Shown here piece by piece: positions 1 through 7,257 of a stretch of DNA of 64,000 nucleotides (within the stretch, counting starts at the first letter, position 1; each line of letters begins with the position of its first letter). The notes under the pieces were generated by a model. That model worked only from the letters and a program-made list of their open reading frames with translations, was not told the origin of the DNA and did not search any database. The translations under genes and the position numbers were made by a program. The stretch is from Pseudomonadota bacterium (GTDB taxonomy: Bacteria; Pseudomonadota; Alphaproteobacteria; Micropepsales; Micropepsaceae). The DNA is taken from positions 19,510 to 83,509 of the forward strand of contig JACQDN010000067.1 in the NCBI GenBank assembly GCA_016201105.1. Direction: 5' to 3'.

Positions 1-414
1 GGCGAAACCGGCATCGCCGAGTTCGTCCGTCGTCTCGTCTTCAATACGCTGATCGGCAATGGCGACATGCATGCCAAGAACTGGTCGCTGATCTATCCCG
101 ACGCGCGCCATGCGGCCCTGGCGCCGGCATACGATTTCGTGTCGACCGTCGCCTACATTTCCGGCGACAAGCTCGGGCTCAACTTCGCGGGCTCGAAGGA
201 CTTTGAATCGGTGAGCGAAGACCGTTTTCGCCGTTTCGCCGAAAAAGCGCGGCTGCCTGAAAAACTGGTGATGGATACGATGCGCGATACGGTCCAGCGC
301 TTTGCTTCGGCTTGGGGGGATAAGTCGCAATCGGCAATGGCGAGAAAATTGAAAAGCGTCATCGACGCCCACCTCAAGCGTATTCCCATTTACGCCGCGC
401 CTGCTCGGCGTTGA
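1..414 (+). CDS. HipA-like serine/threonine kinase, C-terminal part (5' end outside window)
   Basis: The reading frame is open from base 1 to a TGA at 412-414, giving the last 137 codons of a longer protein. The stretch NTLIGNGDMHAKNWSL matches the catalytic loop of HipA-type kinases (N-x-D-x-H-x-KN), and APAYDFVST matches the following metal-binding segment. HipA toxins phosphorylate glutamyl-tRNA synthetase and are held inactive by a HipB partner; that partner and the N-terminal half would lie upstream of the window. The last 41 bases overlap, tail to tail, the gene on the opposite strand. Assignment to the HipA C-terminal domain is firm; toxin activity is inference. Confidence 0.85.
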   Translation, partial: GETGIAEFVRRLVFNTLIGNGDMHAKNWSLIYPDARHAALAPAYDFVSTVAYISGDKLGLNFAGSKDFESVSEDRFRRFAEKARLPEKLVMDTMRDTVQRFASAWGDKSQSAMARKLKSVIDAHLKRIPIYAAPARR

Positions 415-772
415 GACTCAATTGATCGACGGATGGGCCCGCCTCGCAGCAAAGTTCTGCGATCGTAGCGGTGCGAGCGGGGTTCGGCCATTCGCTCATC
501 GCCGTGCGCGCGGGAGCATAGTATTGGCGCAGGCCCAGGCGGCGGGCCTGGGCGCGCACGTCGCGGTCGTCGCCGTGGCAGAAACCGCCTTGCCACACCG
601 GCACGTGCCAGAGCAGGCGCGCGAATTCCTGCGCGAAGCGCTCGCTGTCTTCCGCGTTGGGACGATCGCGTCCTTCGGCGCGCATGCGGGTGACGACGCG
701 GTCACGGGCGAGATGGCGCGCGCCGGAGAAACTGGGCTTGGAGAGATCGAACGGTTTCGCGCTCAGCTTCAT
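374..772 (-). CDS. hypothetical protein, second gene of a leftward operon
   Basis: A 132-residue protein starting MKLSAKPF. I do not recognise the family. It is basic in the first half and has a short Cys/His patch (GGFCHGDDRDV) in the middle, with an ELCCEAG segment near the end. It follows the 89-residue gene at 807-1076 on the same strand by 34 bases, so the two are probably co-transcribed. The longer reading frame to 1132 is only an upstream extension over that neighbour. The stop overlaps the end of the HipA-like gene on the other strand. The promoter of the pair carries the same operator as the phage repressor region, so it may be part of the phage regulon. Confidence 0.55.
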   Translation of the reverse strand: MKLSAKPFDLSKPSFSGARHLARDRVVTRMRAEGRDRPNAEDSERFAQEFARLLWHVPVWQGGFCHGDDRDVRAQARRLGLRQYYAPARTAMSEWPNPARTATIAELCCEAGPSVDQLSLNAEQARRKWEYA

Positions 773-806
773 GTTCGGTGCACCCGGCCGCTCAACGCAT
801 GCGGGC

Positions 807-1076
807 TCAGCGCCGTGCGTCTTCGAGAAGGGTGACGAGATCGAGATCGGAAGGATCGTTCTCCTGCGCGCCGCCGAAAAAACCGCGCCAATCGAATTCG
901 CGCACACTGCCGCAATCGGCCTGGGCGACGACGGGGCAGGTGGGATGGGCGGAGAGCGCCACGATCGTCCAGCGCTCGCAGCCGCCGCCGCGCTTGCGAG
1001 GGCACCAGATCTGACCGACGCGGAAATCGCGGACAGGCGCGAGGGTGGGGCGGGAGGCGAGGGCGGCAGCTTGCAT
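807..1076 (-). CDS. small hypothetical protein, first gene of a leftward operon
   Basis: An 89-residue protein with ordinary amino acid composition and a small Cys-containing core (IWCPRKRGGGCERW, then HPTCPVVAQADC), which could be a metal-binding site. The ATG is preceded at good spacing by GGAGG (reverse strand), which supports this start. I do not recognise the family. About 30 bases upstream of the start is a TTGCGA-ATA-TCGCAA palindrome shared with the control region of the S24-type repressor, so expression is probably repressed together with the phage early genes. Confidence 0.6.
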   Translation of the reverse strand: MQAAALASRPTLAPVRDFRVGQIWCPRKRGGGCERWTIVALSAHPTCPVVAQADCGSVREFDWRGFFGGAQENDPSDLDLVTLLEDARR

Positions 1077-1107
1077 GGGATCCTCCGGGGTACGGGTGTA
1101 GAGAGTA

Positions 1108-1132
1108 TTGCGAATATCGCAACCAATCGCAA
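1108..1132. promoter_or_regulatory. Repressor-type operator: palindrome plus half-site
   Basis: TTGCGA-ATA-TCGCAA (1108-1122) is a 15-base site with perfect 6-base arms, followed by a third half-site TCGCAA at 1127-1132. The same half-sites recur upstream of the phage-type repressor at 2042-2098. It lies just upstream of the leftward pair 374-1076. Binding by the repressor at 1361-2032 is inferred from the shared sequence only. Confidence 0.55.
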
Positions 1133-1159
1133 CTATGAATCCGGGACCGGTGGCACGTT

Positions 1160-1364
1160 GTGAAAGAGAAAGGGTTCGCGCGGAGCCGCGGAGTTCTTAT
1201 TCCCTTTCACCCCTAAGAAACGTCATGGCCGGGCTTGTCCCGGCCAGGATCACCGTTGCAGATCGTGATCCTGGGTGGCCGGCATAAAGCCGGCCATGAC
1301 GGATTGGTTGGAGCGGAGAACTGTTCCTCCGCGGCTCTGCGTCTCCGCGCGAACCATTTTTCAC
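1160..1364. repeat. Long inverted repeat of the CGCGGAGNCGCGGAG family, copy a
   Basis: The left arm (from GTGAAAGAGAAAGGGTTCGC) and the right arm ending at 1364 are imperfect inverted copies, with a GTCATGGCCGG palindrome nested between them. Related elements occur at 14833-15042, 54243-54429 and 61156-61314. The element fills the gap between the leftward pair and the repressor, and its right end touches the repressor stop codon. Confidence 0.6.
1221..1301. repeat. REP-like palindrome, copy 1
   Basis: The arms CGTCATGGCCGGGCTTGTCC and GGCCGGCATAAAGCCGGCCATGACG form nested stems with a central GATC-containing hairpin. A close relative is at 4218-4327 and a degenerate one at 15080-15132. This arrangement is typical of intergenic palindromic repeats in alphaproteobacteria. 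Confidence 0.7.
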
Positions 1365-2032
1365 GTCTCGCCGCTGCCGACGATCCGGTGCATGGCGATG
1401 AGGCTCGAGGCCTTGATCTCAAGCTCCTTTTTCGGATTGAACTGGGCCAGCACGATGGTGTGCGAGGTGCGGCGCACCAGCTGCTTGATCAGCGCGCGCG
1501 GGGCGGTGTGGCCTTCGACGCGAATCTGGAACACGCCATAGCCGCCCGGCGACACCGGGCGCTTGGGATGCACATAGATCAGCTCGCCGGGATTATAGCG
1601 CGGCACCATGCTTTCGCCGACGACATAGAGCGCGTAGGCGTCTTTCACGTCGGCGAGGAAAGGCGGGCGCGGCACCAGTTCGATCACTTCGCCGTTCCAT
1701 TCCACCACGCCGTCGCCGCCGCCTTCGGCGGTGCCGAACACGGGGATGGAATCGCCCGAGCGGTAGGCGCGCGCGGGTTCGCTCGCCTGGTGCAGCGTCG
1801 GGCTGTCTTGCGTTCCGAAATAAGCGGTGATCTTGGGGATCTCCGACGCTTTGATCTGGCGCGTATCGTTCAGCATGCGCGTGACGGCGGAAGGATGAAG
1901 CCCAAGCGCGCGCGCAAGTCCCGTCTGGGATTTCTCCGGCAATTCCTTCAGGCGGTTTTTGATCCAGGTCGAATCCATCGCCAACTCACTCTCGGCTTCT
2001 CTGGCGGCTTGCAACTCTCTCACGAAATCCAT
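1361..2032 (-). CDS. S24-family phage repressor (CI/LexA-like)
   Basis: A 223-residue protein with an N-terminal helix-turn-helix (about residues 30-65, around QTGLARALGLHPSAVTRML) and a C-terminal S24 peptidase fold. VVGESMVPRYNPGE (about residues 137-150) carries the catalytic serine of the family and ALIKQLVR (about 182-189) the lysine. These repressors normally keep phage early genes off and are inactivated by self-cleavage during the SOS response. The ATG at 2032 follows GGTGGAG; an internal ATG at 1978 is an alternative. It is divergent from the early genes, with shared TTGCGA/TCGCAA half-sites between, as expected for an autoregulated lysogeny switch. Confidence 0.88.
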   Translation of the reverse strand: MDFVRELQAAREAESELAMDSTWIKNRLKELPEKSQTGLARALGLHPSAVTRMLNDTRQIKASEIPKITAYFGTQDSPTLHQASEPARAYRSGDSIPVFGTAEGGGDGVVEWNGEVIELVPRPPFLADVKDAYALYVVGESMVPRYNPGELIYVHPKRPVSPGGYGVFQIRVEGHTAPRALIKQLVRRTSHTIVLAQFNPKKELEIKASSLIAMHRIVGSGET

Positions 2033-2041
2033 GACTCCACC

Positions 2042-2098
2042 TTGCGATTATAACAACTTCACTCTTGTCATTGTATTGCTATTATCGCAATATCGCAA
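2042..2098. promoter_or_regulatory. Divergent early control region with repressor half-sites
   Basis: Between the repressor and the rightward early genes are TTGCGA (2042-2047), TTGCTA-TTA-TCGCAA (2076-2090) and TCGCAA (2093-2098). The second is a one-mismatch version of the palindrome at 1108-1122. The region is AT-rich compared with its surroundings, as a divergent promoter would be. The binding protein is inferred, not shown. Confidence 0.55.
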
Positions 2099-2177
2099 CC
2101 ATGATGGGTGGGACACGAGGGAGCCGCGCCAAAGCGGCCGCCAAACCGGGCAAAAGCCGGCAAAAGGGAAGGGGCCG

Positions 2178-2456
2178 ATGATGCCGCTCGTTCGCCGCCA
2201 GGCTCAGCTCAAGGAATTTATCGCCGCGCACATCGCCAAAGGCGAAGGCGCTCCCTCGGTCGAAGAAATGCGCGTTGCGCTGGGGCTCAAGTCGAAAGCC
2301 TCCGCGCATATCGCGCTCACCAATCTGGAACGCAGGGGCCACATCCGCCGCACTCGTCATTCCAGCGCGCGCAACGGCTGGGCGATGAAACGGGCCATCG
2401 AAATCGTGCACGAACGCCACGCCTGTCCCCATTGCGGGAGAGACGCCGATGCGTGA
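2178..2456 (+). CDS. LexA-type winged-helix DNA-binding protein
   Basis: A 92-residue protein. Residues about 5-60 (RQAQLKEFIAAHIAKG, then APSVEEMRVALGL) resemble the LexA N-terminal winged helix, including the 'PS..E' turn and the recognition-helix segment KSKASAHIALTNLERRG. The tail holds a CPHCG pair that could bind zinc with the preceding His residues. There is no peptidase domain, so it cannot self-cleave. The start follows AAGGGAAGGGG; two ATGs are adjacent and either could be used. It is the first solid rightward early gene and overlaps the next gene by 8 bases, so translation is probably coupled. Confidence 0.75.
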   Translation: MMPLVRRQAQLKEFIAAHIAKGEGAPSVEEMRVALGLKSKASAHIALTNLERRGHIRRTRHSSARNGWAMKRAIEIVHERHACPHCGRDADA

Positions 2457-2862
2457 GCGCGCAACACAACGAATTTCCGAGATCAGGGGAACGGCAAAGG
2501 CCAATCTTAAGTCAGGAAGAGCGGGCGTCTTTGATCCCACAATGCACGGCGCCGCCCCTGAGGGTGTCTCCCCACCTCACACGAAGGCGCCGTGCGCCCC
2601 GCTCATTCCCTTTCTCGGCGGCCGTATCGGCCAAAAAGGTTCACGCCGGAGCAACTGGGAGGAAGGCGAAGAAACGGGCGAAAGTCAGTCGCACCAAACG
2701 TGGCGCTGGAAAACGAAGCGCATTTGCAATGTCTCAGGTTGCTACAGGAGTCTGAAGAAAGGTGAGTTCTTCTGCGCCGCCCATCAGGCCAAGCCGGACG
2801 TGCGCGACGACGGCGCGCTCAAGCCCATTCCGCTGTCGCGGCTGATGGGGAGACGCGCCTGA
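2449..2862 (+). CDS. hypothetical phage-type protein with C-terminal zinc-finger-like motif
   Basis: A 137-residue frame that overlaps the upstream stop (ATGCGTGA arrangement) and ends one base before the next start. The first 80 residues are low-complexity and unrecognised; the end holds RICNVSGCYRSL followed by EFFCAAHQ, a Cys4-x4-Cys / Cys-x2-His pattern that looks like a single zinc knuckle. A competing frame crosses the same stretch, so the N-terminal part is less certain than the C-terminal part. Position suggests an early phage role, but I can assign no function. Confidence 0.5.
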   Translation: MRERATQRISEIRGTAKANLKSGRAGVFDPTMHGAAPEGVSPPHTKAPCAPLIPFLGGRIGQKGSRRSNWEEGEETGESQSHQTWRWKTKRICNVSGCYRSLKKGEFFCAAHQAKPDVRDDGALKPIPLSRLMGRRA

Positions 2863-2863
2863 C

Positions 2864-3913
2864 GTGGCGCGCATCCGCACCATCAAGCCGGAGTTCTTCC
2901 GCCACGAAGAGCTTTTCGCGGCGGAGAAGGAAAGCGGCCTGCCGCTGCGGCTCGCTTTTGCCGGCCTGTGGACGGTGTGCGATCGCGAGGGCCGCTTTCG
3001 TTGGCGGCCCAAGGCGCTGAAGCTCGACATTCTTCCCTACGATGACGTCGATATAGAGCGGGTGCTGGACGAACTGGCGGCGCGCGGTTTCGTCGCGCGT
3101 TACGCGACGCGAAGCGGAGAATGCGGGTACATCCCGTCGTGGTCGCGCCATCAGATGATCAACAATCGGGAGGTCGAAAGCGTTCTGCCTCCACCGCCCG
3201 ACGCATCTTTCACGCGTGAGGCACGCGTGGCGCACGCGTCGTCCACGCCTCTTGTGCGTGCGCAAGGGGAGGGGAAGGGAAAAGGAAAGGAAGGGAATCC
3301 ATCCTCACTTCGTTCGGATGGCGCGCGAGCAAGTGCGATTTCACGTGAAACATATCGCGGGACACCGCTTCCTCCCGACTTTCCAAGCCGGCGCGAGCGC
3401 GATGAGGCGCAGGCGTTCTGGCGCGACAAGGGCAGGGGCGATCTCGCCGAAGCCGTGAGCGATCACGCCGCGCAGTTCCTCGATTACCACGCCGCCAAGG
3501 GCACGCGCTCAAAGGATTGGGCGGCGTCGTGGCGAACCTGGACGCGCAACGCGCTCGCCTTCAACCGGAGACCAAGCCATGGCGCAGCAACTGGTGCAGG
3601 CGTTGCTCGCAAGCCCACCGCCCACGAAAATTTCCTCAAAGGCGCTGCGATCTTCGCTGGCTTCGAGCTTGACGCAGATGACGAACGCGACGGCGATGCG
3701 CGAAGTGCTGGACGATCCGGCGAAGATGCGCGCGGCGATCGAGGAAGCACGCGCCAAAGCGGGGCCGGCGCTGACGCAGGCGCAATTGGCGGCGCAGCTG
3801 GGGCGGCTGGCGCTGCACTACTGGCGCCCGGATTTCACGGCGGAGCATGTGAAGTTGATGCTGGCGGACTTCTTCGCCGATCTGAATGGCGCGACGGAGA
3901 GCCATGTGATTGA
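2864..3913 (+). CDS. Phage replication-type DNA-binding protein (frame probably extended at its 3' end)
   Basis: A GTG start one base after the upstream stop. The first 115 residues (MARIRTIKPEFF, LRLAFAGLWTVCDREGRF, LKLDILPYD) belong to a family common in alphaproteobacterial prophages and thought to act in replication initiation. A Gly/Lys-rich linker follows, then a second region with DWAASWRTWTRNAL near residue 230. Beyond about residue 265 the composition becomes Gly/Ala/Asp-rich and overlaps the next gene in another frame for more than 200 bases, so the natural C-terminus is probably near 3690 and the original stop seems lost. Function is inferred from family and place. Confidence 0.7.
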   Translation: MARIRTIKPEFFRHEELFAAEKESGLPLRLAFAGLWTVCDREGRFRWRPKALKLDILPYDDVDIERVLDELAARGFVARYATRSGECGYIPSWSRHQMINNREVESVLPPPPDASFTREARVAHASSTPLVRAQGEGKGKGKEGNPSSLRSDGARASAISRETYRGTPLPPDFPSRRERDEAQAFWRDKGRGDLAEAVSDHAAQFLDYHAAKGTRSKDWAASWRTWTRNALAFNRRPSHGAATGAGVARKPTAHENFLKGAAIFAGFELDADDERDGDARSAGRSGEDARGDRGSTRQSGAGADAGAIGGAAGAAGAALLAPGFHGGACEVDAGGLLRRSEWRDGEPCD

Positions 3914-4154
3914 GGCCTGCGCGCGCTATCGCCGCAACGCGAAGAACGCGTATTTCCCCACGCCCGGCAAACTCTACGAACTGGCGAAGGACGACATCGC
4001 GCTGCGCCGGCGCACGCTGAGCGCGATCGAACGCACCGAGCGGCTGCTGGCGGCGGAGATTTGCGAGGAGCCGCAAGAGCCGCTCATCGGCCTCACGCCG
4101 GAACTGCTTGCGCAGATCGATGCGATTTTCGAGCGAGAGGAACGGGAGAGGTAG
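3579..4154 (+). CDS. hypothetical early phage protein overlapping the replication gene
   Basis: A 191-residue frame. The part from MTNATAMREV (3678) onward is a convincing helical protein (LTQAQLAAQLGRLALHYW, HVIEACARYRRNAKNAYFPTP), of the kind that follows replication proteins in small prophages. The first ATG at 3579 has a good GGAG site, but the 33 residues it adds are Ser/Ala-rich and look like a shadow of the upstream gene, so 3678 may be the true start. I do not recognise a function; loader- or DnaC-like partner roles are possible given the neighbours. Confidence 0.65.
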   Translation: MAQQLVQALLASPPPTKISSKALRSSLASSLTQMTNATAMREVLDDPAKMRAAIEEARAKAGPALTQAQLAAQLGRLALHYWRPDFTAEHVKLMLADFFADLNGATESHVIEACARYRRNAKNAYFPTPGKLYELAKDDIALRRRTLSAIERTERLLAAEICEEPQEPLIGLTPELLAQIDAIFEREERER

Positions 4155-4179
4155 CGGTGATGCAAGCTCAGATTTTCTC

Positions 4180-4217
4180 CCACTCCAATTCCAACTCCAA
4201 TTCCCATTCCCAAATTC
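4180..4217. repeat. Short tandem ATTCC-type repeat
   Basis: A run of degenerate CCAATTCCAACT units between the early gene stop and the REP-like palindrome. It is a simple-sequence stretch with no coding support. Confidence 0.6.
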
Positions 4218-4327
4218 CGTCATGGCCGGGCTTGTCCCGGCCACCCAAGATCACCCATGCGGATCGTTCCGCGCGAACCTGTTCGCATCGAGATCCTGGG
4301 TGGCCGGCACGGGGGCCGGCCATGACG
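4218..4327. repeat. REP-like palindrome, copy 2
   Basis: Begins CGTCATGGCCGGGCTTGTCC and ends in the inverted arm GGGGGCCGGCCATGACG, with an internal hairpin. It shares both arms with the copy at 1221-1301. It separates two early phage genes, where such a stem could also slow transcription. Confidence 0.7.
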
Positions 4328-4356
4328 GATGTGGGGAGAGGGATTGAGGAGTAAGA

Positions 4357-4896
4357 GTGAGCAAACGCACCAAACGCAAAACCCGCGAAAAATCGCTCGC
4401 GCTCCCGCATCCCGGCCATGGCGGTTTCGCGCCGGTGCTGCAGGAGCCGCGCAATCTTTCCGCGCAGGAGCGCGCATGCGGCGACTTCGCGCTTGAGAAC
4501 GTGAACATCGACCGCCTGCGCTGGCTCTGCGCGCGCAAATGGATCGACCAGCATCACTACGAAGCGGGCGTGCGGCTGCAGCGCGATTGGGAGATGGCGA
4601 TGATCATGCCGGTGGCCTCCAGCGTCATCGTCGGCAGCGGCGGCGGCACGCAGCTTCCCGGCGACGCCAAAGTCGACGCCATGAAACGCCACGCGAGCGC
4701 GATGGCGGCGCTCGGCGCGCGCGGCCGGTCAATCGTCGAACTGGTCGTGCTCGGCGAGGAAGGCGGCGTCAGCGTCGAAAAAGCGGCGGCGATTTTGCGG
4801 CTGCATCCCAAGCGGGCGATCGAGCGGCTGGTGTTCGCGCTGGACCTGCTGGCGGAGCATTACGGGATGGCGGCGCGGGCTGGGCGGCTGCGGTGA
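4357..4896 (+). CDS. DUF6456-family helix-turn-helix protein, phage version
   Basis: A 179-residue protein with a basic N-terminus and the DUF6456 signature: RLRWLCARKWIDQHHYEAG (about residues 49-67), then RLQRDWE, and the C-terminal part RAIERLVFALDLLAEHYGM (about 152-170), which resembles a recognition helix followed by a dimer helix. Family members are small alphaproteobacterial DNA-binding proteins of poorly known role; prophage copies commonly lie just upstream of the small terminase gene. Here nothing phage-like follows for 47 kb. A frameshifted copy of its last third is present at 8070-8213. Confidence 0.75.
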   Translation: MSKRTKRKTREKSLALPHPGHGGFAPVLQEPRNLSAQERACGDFALENVNIDRLRWLCARKWIDQHHYEAGVRLQRDWEMAMIMPVASSVIVGSGGGTQLPGDAKVDAMKRHASAMAALGARGRSIVELVVLGEEGGVSVEKAAAILRLHPKRAIERLVFALDLLAEHYGMAARAGRLR

Positions 4897-5040
4897 ACCT
4901 GTATGGTGTCGCCAGTTCGCTACGATAACGATTGCCCGCGTCGTCGATCAATATGCCTTGAACCCAGGGCCACGCGGAATCTGCGGGCGAATGTCTTGGG
5001 TCAGACGGGGTATGGTGCTCCCATCACCGGGCCCTGCGCA

Positions 5041-5499
5041 TCAGCGCCAGCGGTCTGCGGGCTTCTTCAGGTAATTGGAAAAAATATAACCCCAAGGAAG
5101 CAGGGGAAAGAGGACAATGACCGGCGCGATTTCGAAGAATGATCTGCTTGTGTCGGCGTCGACCTGGTTGGCAGCCCACAACGGCAGCGCGATACCCAAG
5201 AGCCAGATCATCTTCCAGAGCAGCTCGTAGACCATGAGCGGCAGCATCTTGAGCGGATATCGGATTCCGACAATCGACAGGAGCGCGAGCGCCAGAAGGA
5301 AGCTGTGCGCCACTGCGCTCGGTTGCGTCCAATGTGCGTGATGAAGGAACGCCGAAAACTGGATCGAGCCCTCTGCGGCCGCAAGGACCGCGTAGAGGGC
5401 GCGCAGAACGTAAAGTCGCCATAAGGGTACGGCATCACCGGCGCCACTGCCGCCTGAGACCACATCCCTGTCTGCCGCCGCGCCGTGCACCCGTGTCAT
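5041..5499 (-). CDS. hypothetical four-helix membrane protein
   Basis: A 152-residue protein with about four hydrophobic segments (around LYVLRALYAVLAAAEG, FLLALALLSIVGIRY, LWKMIWLLGIALPLW, IAPVIVLFPLLPWGY) and a short basic C-terminus. AAGGAGG precedes the ATG at good spacing. No family is recognised with confidence. It is the last of a row of leftward genes (5041-7240) that includes another membrane protein, two exported or membrane proteins and an ArsR-type regulator. Confidence 0.7.
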   Translation of the reverse strand: MTRVHGAAADRDVVSGGSGAGDAVPLWRLYVLRALYAVLAAAEGSIQFSAFLHHAHWTQPSAVAHSFLLALALLSIVGIRYPLKMLPLMVYELLWKMIWLLGIALPLWAANQVDADTSRSFFEIAPVIVLFPLLPWGYIFSNYLKKPADRWR

Positions 5500-5614
5500 G
5501 TCCGCCTCCTTTTCGGCTCGTGATCGGCTTTAGCGAGCCTTCCGGGCCGTTGCATGTCCGTGAAACGACCACTCAGACTCAGGTTCGCGCTCCACGCAAA
5601 TCAGGACACGACAA

Positions 5615-6052
5615 TTAGGACACGACCGGGGACGCCGAGAATTTTGCGGTAGGGTTCGCTGCGCTTTTCTCCCATGTCCACGCTTGCCGGACGATGATCA
5701 AGGTGCAAACAGTCTCGATCGTTGCGAAGAACAAGTACTCGGGCAAAGCAGGCGTGCTGCCCCATCCGGCCAGCGGCGGAACGTAGGTCAGGAAACCGTT
5801 CACGACGGTCACGATGACGCCGGCGGTGATATTCGCCAGCCGGTTCGCTCTGAACGGAAGCAGCCGGCACGCCACAATCATGGCGATGGGGATTTCCATC
5901 AGGACCGCCGAACCCATCAGAGCCCATGGCGGGAGATGCACGTGAAAATTCGGCGTGCCAATGATATCCCAGAGGGCAATAACGTCCGCATAAAGGTAGT
6001 TCAATAACGCGAACAGCCACAGGAGAGACAGCCGCTCTTTAATGTCGTGCAT
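5615..6052 (-). CDS. DUF6326-family membrane protein
   Basis: A 145-residue protein whose beginning (KERLSLLWLFALLNYLYADV) is characteristic of the DUF6326 family. There are about four membrane helices (LLWLFALLNYLYADVIAL, LMGSAVLMEIPIAMIVAC, ITAGVIVTVVNGFLTYV, YLFFATIETVCTLIIV). The family's role is unknown. GGAGG-like sequence lies just upstream of the ATG. It shares orientation with the membrane gene at 5041-5499, with a 115-base gap that holds a short CAGGACACGACAATTAGGAC repeat. Confidence 0.75.
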   Translation of the reverse strand: MHDIKERLSLLWLFALLNYLYADVIALWDIIGTPNFHVHLPPWALMGSAVLMEIPIAMIVACRLLPFRANRLANITAGVIVTVVNGFLTYVPPLAGWGSTPALPEYLFFATIETVCTLIIVRQAWTWEKSAANPTAKFSASPVVS

Positions 6053-6133
6053 GTGAGCCTCCTTCGGAAGGATGAGGGAATGTTTGCGTTGTGCTCCCGC
6101 GCAGTTTGGGGCAGGGATTGATTTTCGAGTATG

Positions 6134-6610
6134 TCATTTGCGGTCGTACACTTGGACGTTCCTGATCGGCGTCCCGTTTGGTGTCGTGCCGATGGTTGTC
6201 GAGGTGAGCGTGTTCAAATCTCCTGCCATGACCTCGGTCGTCGTCCCGATGGGTTTGCCGTCGATTTTGAGCGTGCTTTCGATGGTTTCGGCACCGACAT
6301 ATCTGCTCGACGCCGTTTCGCCCGGCATAGGCCCGGCGATGGAATAGTCGGCACCGTCATTGGCATAGTTGACTTCGAAGTGCGCAACCTTGCCGTTCTG
6401 CTGCGTCACGTCGATGATCGTGTCGAATTTTCCATTGCCGATCTCTCTCGTCGTCACGGTGACGGCGGCGGGCGCAGGACCCGGGCTGTAGCTTGACCTG
6501 GCCACATCCAACACCCACGTCCCGGCAAAGGGGTCCGCCGCAAAGGTGGGCCCGATGGCCATGACAATCGAGGCGACGCCGGCGGCGCATCCCAACACAG
6601 TGCTCCTCAT
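6134..6610 (-). CDS. hypothetical exported protein
   Basis: A 158-residue protein starting at MRSTVLGC, with a typical Sec signal (hydrophobic AAGVASIVMAIGP, cleavage near TFAADP). The mature part is beta-rich (GTWVLDVARSSYSPG, then repeated short strands) and resembles periplasmic lipocalin-like or 'DUF' proteins of alphaproteobacteria without a clear match. The start is chosen because AAGGGAGA lies at proper spacing; a start ten codons earlier lacks a ribosome site and would spoil the signal peptide. Confidence 0.7.
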   Translation of the reverse strand: MRSTVLGCAAGVASIVMAIGPTFAADPFAGTWVLDVARSSYSPGPAPAAVTVTTREIGNGKFDTIIDVTQQNGKVAHFEVNYANDGADYSIAGPMPGETASSRYVGAETIESTLKIDGKPIGTTTEVMAGDLNTLTSTTIGTTPNGTPIRNVQVYDRK

Positions 6611-6659
6611 GCGTATCTCCCTTGAGTCCCTGAGGCCCACGCGAACCGCGAAGCAGCCA

Positions 6660-6914
6660 CTACTCGACCGCTTTCAGGATTTTCTCGACGCTCGCCATGC
6701 GCGACTTGATTTCCGCAAGCTCGCTCTGGATCGCCGACAATGTGGCCGCATTGCCCGATTGCGCCGTCACCGCGTCGGAAGCGAGCTTGCGATAGGAGTC
6801 GGTATGCGCGGCATCGGCGCCCGCCACGGCGGAGGCCTGAAGAAAGCGGATGACGAAGACGAGGATGATCGTTCCGAGCATCGCGCCCACGGTGATGAAA
6901 TAGATGGATGTCAT
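6660..6914 (-). CDS. small single-span membrane protein
   Basis: An 84-residue protein beginning MTSIYFITVGAMLG, with one N-terminal membrane helix (about residues 2-25) and a C-terminal coiled-coil stretch (LSAIQSELAEIKSRMASVEKI). GGAAA lies 5 bases before the ATG. It starts 12 bases after the stop of the ArsR-type regulator, so the two are very likely one transcript. No function is recognised; a small regulator-linked envelope protein is all that can be said. Confidence 0.7.
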   Translation of the reverse strand: MTSIYFITVGAMLGTIILVFVIRFLQASAVAGADAAHTDSYRKLASDAVTAQSGNAATLSAIQSELAEIKSRMASVEKILKAVE

Positions 6915-6925
6915 AGTGTTTCCTT

Positions 6926-7240
6926 TCACTTCCCGGAATCGGTGAGAGACTTAGCGGCCTGTGCGATGGCCCGTGGCGTGAGCTCGAATTCGAACTTCGC
7001 CACTTCGAAATAGTTGAGCGCCTTGCCGTCGGACGAGAGCTCCAGCCTTGAGGTCACGAGCCCGGCCTCCTCGAGTTTCTGCAAGTGCAGATGGAGCAGC
7101 GGACGGCTGATGCTCAATTCGCGCGCCAGCTGGCTGACATAGTTGCGCCCGTCGCGCGTCAGCGCCGCCACGATCCGCAACCGGTGCGGATTGGCGAGCG
7201 CCGCGAGCGCGGCCAGCAGCTGGTCCCCCATCAGGGCCAA
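6926..7240 (-). CDS. ArsR-type winged-helix transcription regulator
   Basis: A 104-residue protein with the full winged-helix core: ALANPHRLRIVAAL (about 15-28), YVSQLARELSISRPLLHLHLQKLEEAGLV (34-62, including the recognition helix) and a wing (LELSSDGKALNYFEV). No metal-binding Cys pair of the classic ArsR type is present. The TTG at 7240 has GGAG seven bases upstream, while the ATG at 7231 does not, which favours the TTG. An inverted repeat CATATGTAAG-N6-CTTACACATG lies 18 bases upstream, fitting autoregulation. It heads the leftward row of membrane protein genes and may control them. Confidence 0.82.
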   Translation of the reverse strand: MALMGDQLLAALAALANPHRLRIVAALTRDGRNYVSQLARELSISRPLLHLHLQKLEEAGLVTSRLELSSDGKALNYFEVAKFEFELTPRAIAQAAKSLTDSGK

Positions 7241-7257
7241 GTAACAGCTCCATCAGA

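Noticed and set aside
2108..2755. 215-codon plus-strand frame in the early phage region
   Set aside because: Basic, low-complexity shadow that conflicts with the winged-helix gene and the coupled gene at 2449.
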